Positions 4,792-5,239 of a stretch of 5,239 nucleotides of DNA are shown here, piece after piece. The stretch is from Chloroflexota bacterium (lineage in GTDB: Bacteria; Chloroflexota; Dehalococcoidia; Lucifugimonadales; CATQGZ01): NCBI GenBank assembly GCA_027624995.1, contig JAQBTI010000184.1, positions 1 to 5,239 of the forward strand, read 5' to 3'. Every line of letters begins with the position of its first letter. Position 1 is the stretch's first letter. The notes beneath the pieces were generated by a model. That model did no database searches. It was not told the origin of the DNA and saw only the letters and a program-made list of their open reading frames with translations. The position numbers and the translations under genes are program-made.

Positions 4792-5239
4792 TCAGTCTCT
4801 CGGTCGCCTTACCACCCACATCCGGCAATCAGACGAGAACCTGCGGGCCTCTTCGGTGTCCAGGCATAGTTCAGAGCGCATCGCATCTTGGATAAGGTCC
4901 AGCCCCGCGTCGAGAACCAACTCGGCCACTTCCTCGCGCGTTGGGAAATGCACGAAAGTGTCCGTCCCGGAGTCCACGACGATTCGGTCGCCGAACTCGA
5001 GTAGCCGTGGGTCCTGGACACCCTCGTCCCATCGGACCTTCTCCTCTTCCCAGAACGAAAGGTAGTGCTGAGTCGCCTCGCGGTCGTGAGTCGTGAAGAT
5101 AAAGTGTCCGCCGCGCCGGAGAATACGTCTCACCTCCATGAGCGCTCGAAGTCGGTTGCCGGCTCTTGGAATACACATGAAGCCCTGGGCCGAGAACAGC
5201 ACGGCATCGTAACACTGGTCGTCATATCGCAGTCCAGTG
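4792..5239 (-). CDS. Class I SAM-dependent methyltransferase, 3' part (5' end beyond window)
   Basis: About 148 C-terminal residues are visible; the start and the SAM-binding glycine motif I lie outside the window. What is present fits the second half of a Rossmann-fold methyltransferase. YDAVLFSAQGFMCIP carries the motif IV acidic-strand region. It is followed by a helix and VRRILRRGGHFIFTTHD, the 'leader-GG-strand' motif VI typical of UbiE/methyltransf_11-like enzymes. Later come FPTREEVAELVLDAGLDLI, a substrate-side helix plus strand, and the closing CRMWVVRRP strand. The substrate cannot be inferred. The stop at 4792 lies 38 bp before the GTG of the acetyltransferase, suggesting one transcript. 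Confidence 0.85.
   Translation of the reverse strand, partial: TGLRYDDQCYDAVLFSAQGFMCIPRAGNRLRALMEVRRILRRGGHFIFTTHDREATQHYLSFWEEEKVRWDEGVQDPRLLEFGDRIVVDSGTDTFVHFPTREEVAELVLDAGLDLIQDAMRSELCLDTEEARRFSSDCRMWVVRRPRD

Overview
The window is GC-rich chromosomal DNA, judged by eye, from an uncultured-type bacterium. The gene set fits a member of the Chloroflexota, perhaps of the Dehalococcoidia or SAR202 kind: a CBS-less GuaB3-type IMP dehydrogenase relative, a QueG with a C-terminal HEAT segment, an Nmad3-like protein, and small acetyltransferase and methyltransferase genes. That assignment is an inference from gene content only. No rRNA, tRNA or CRISPR array is visible.

Layout from left to right. 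The first ~50 bases are AT-richer and resemble the end of an IS256-type insertion sequence; the rest of 1-229 holds only weak stem-loops. A guaB3-like gene (230-1369, minus) and a queG gene (1602-2732, plus) are transcribed divergently from a 232-bp intergenic region with a plausible promoter for each. Downstream of queG on the same strand is a 257-residue protein (2812-3585) that I recognise as Nmad3-like, a domain family predicted to be associated with nucleic-acid base modification. The 79-bp gap between queG and this gene is almost completely filled by an imperfect inverted repeat (2733-2806) built from a 9-nt phased unit.

The right third is all on the minus strand and converges on the queG/Nmad3 pair. 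In transcription order it holds the 3' part of a class I SAM-dependent methyltransferase running off the window edge (4792-5239), an intact RimJ/RimL-like GNAT acetyltransferase (4199-4753), and a decayed second GNAT gene (3667-about 4020). The decayed gene has a premature stop, a frameshift and a missing N-terminus. Where the N-terminus should be lie a short dispersed-repeat-like sequence (4041-4073) and a perfect hairpin (4101-4119).

Functionally, the left half is linked by guanine nucleotide and modified-base chemistry. GuaB3 would act in IMP/GMP metabolism, QueG finishes queuosine (a GTP-derived 7-deazaguanine tRNA base), and the Nmad3-like protein has a predicted role near modified nucleic acids. 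The juxtaposition is suggestive, but one locus does not demonstrate a system. The right half looks like ordinary accessory acetyltransferase/methyltransferase content with visible gene decay and repeat insertion.
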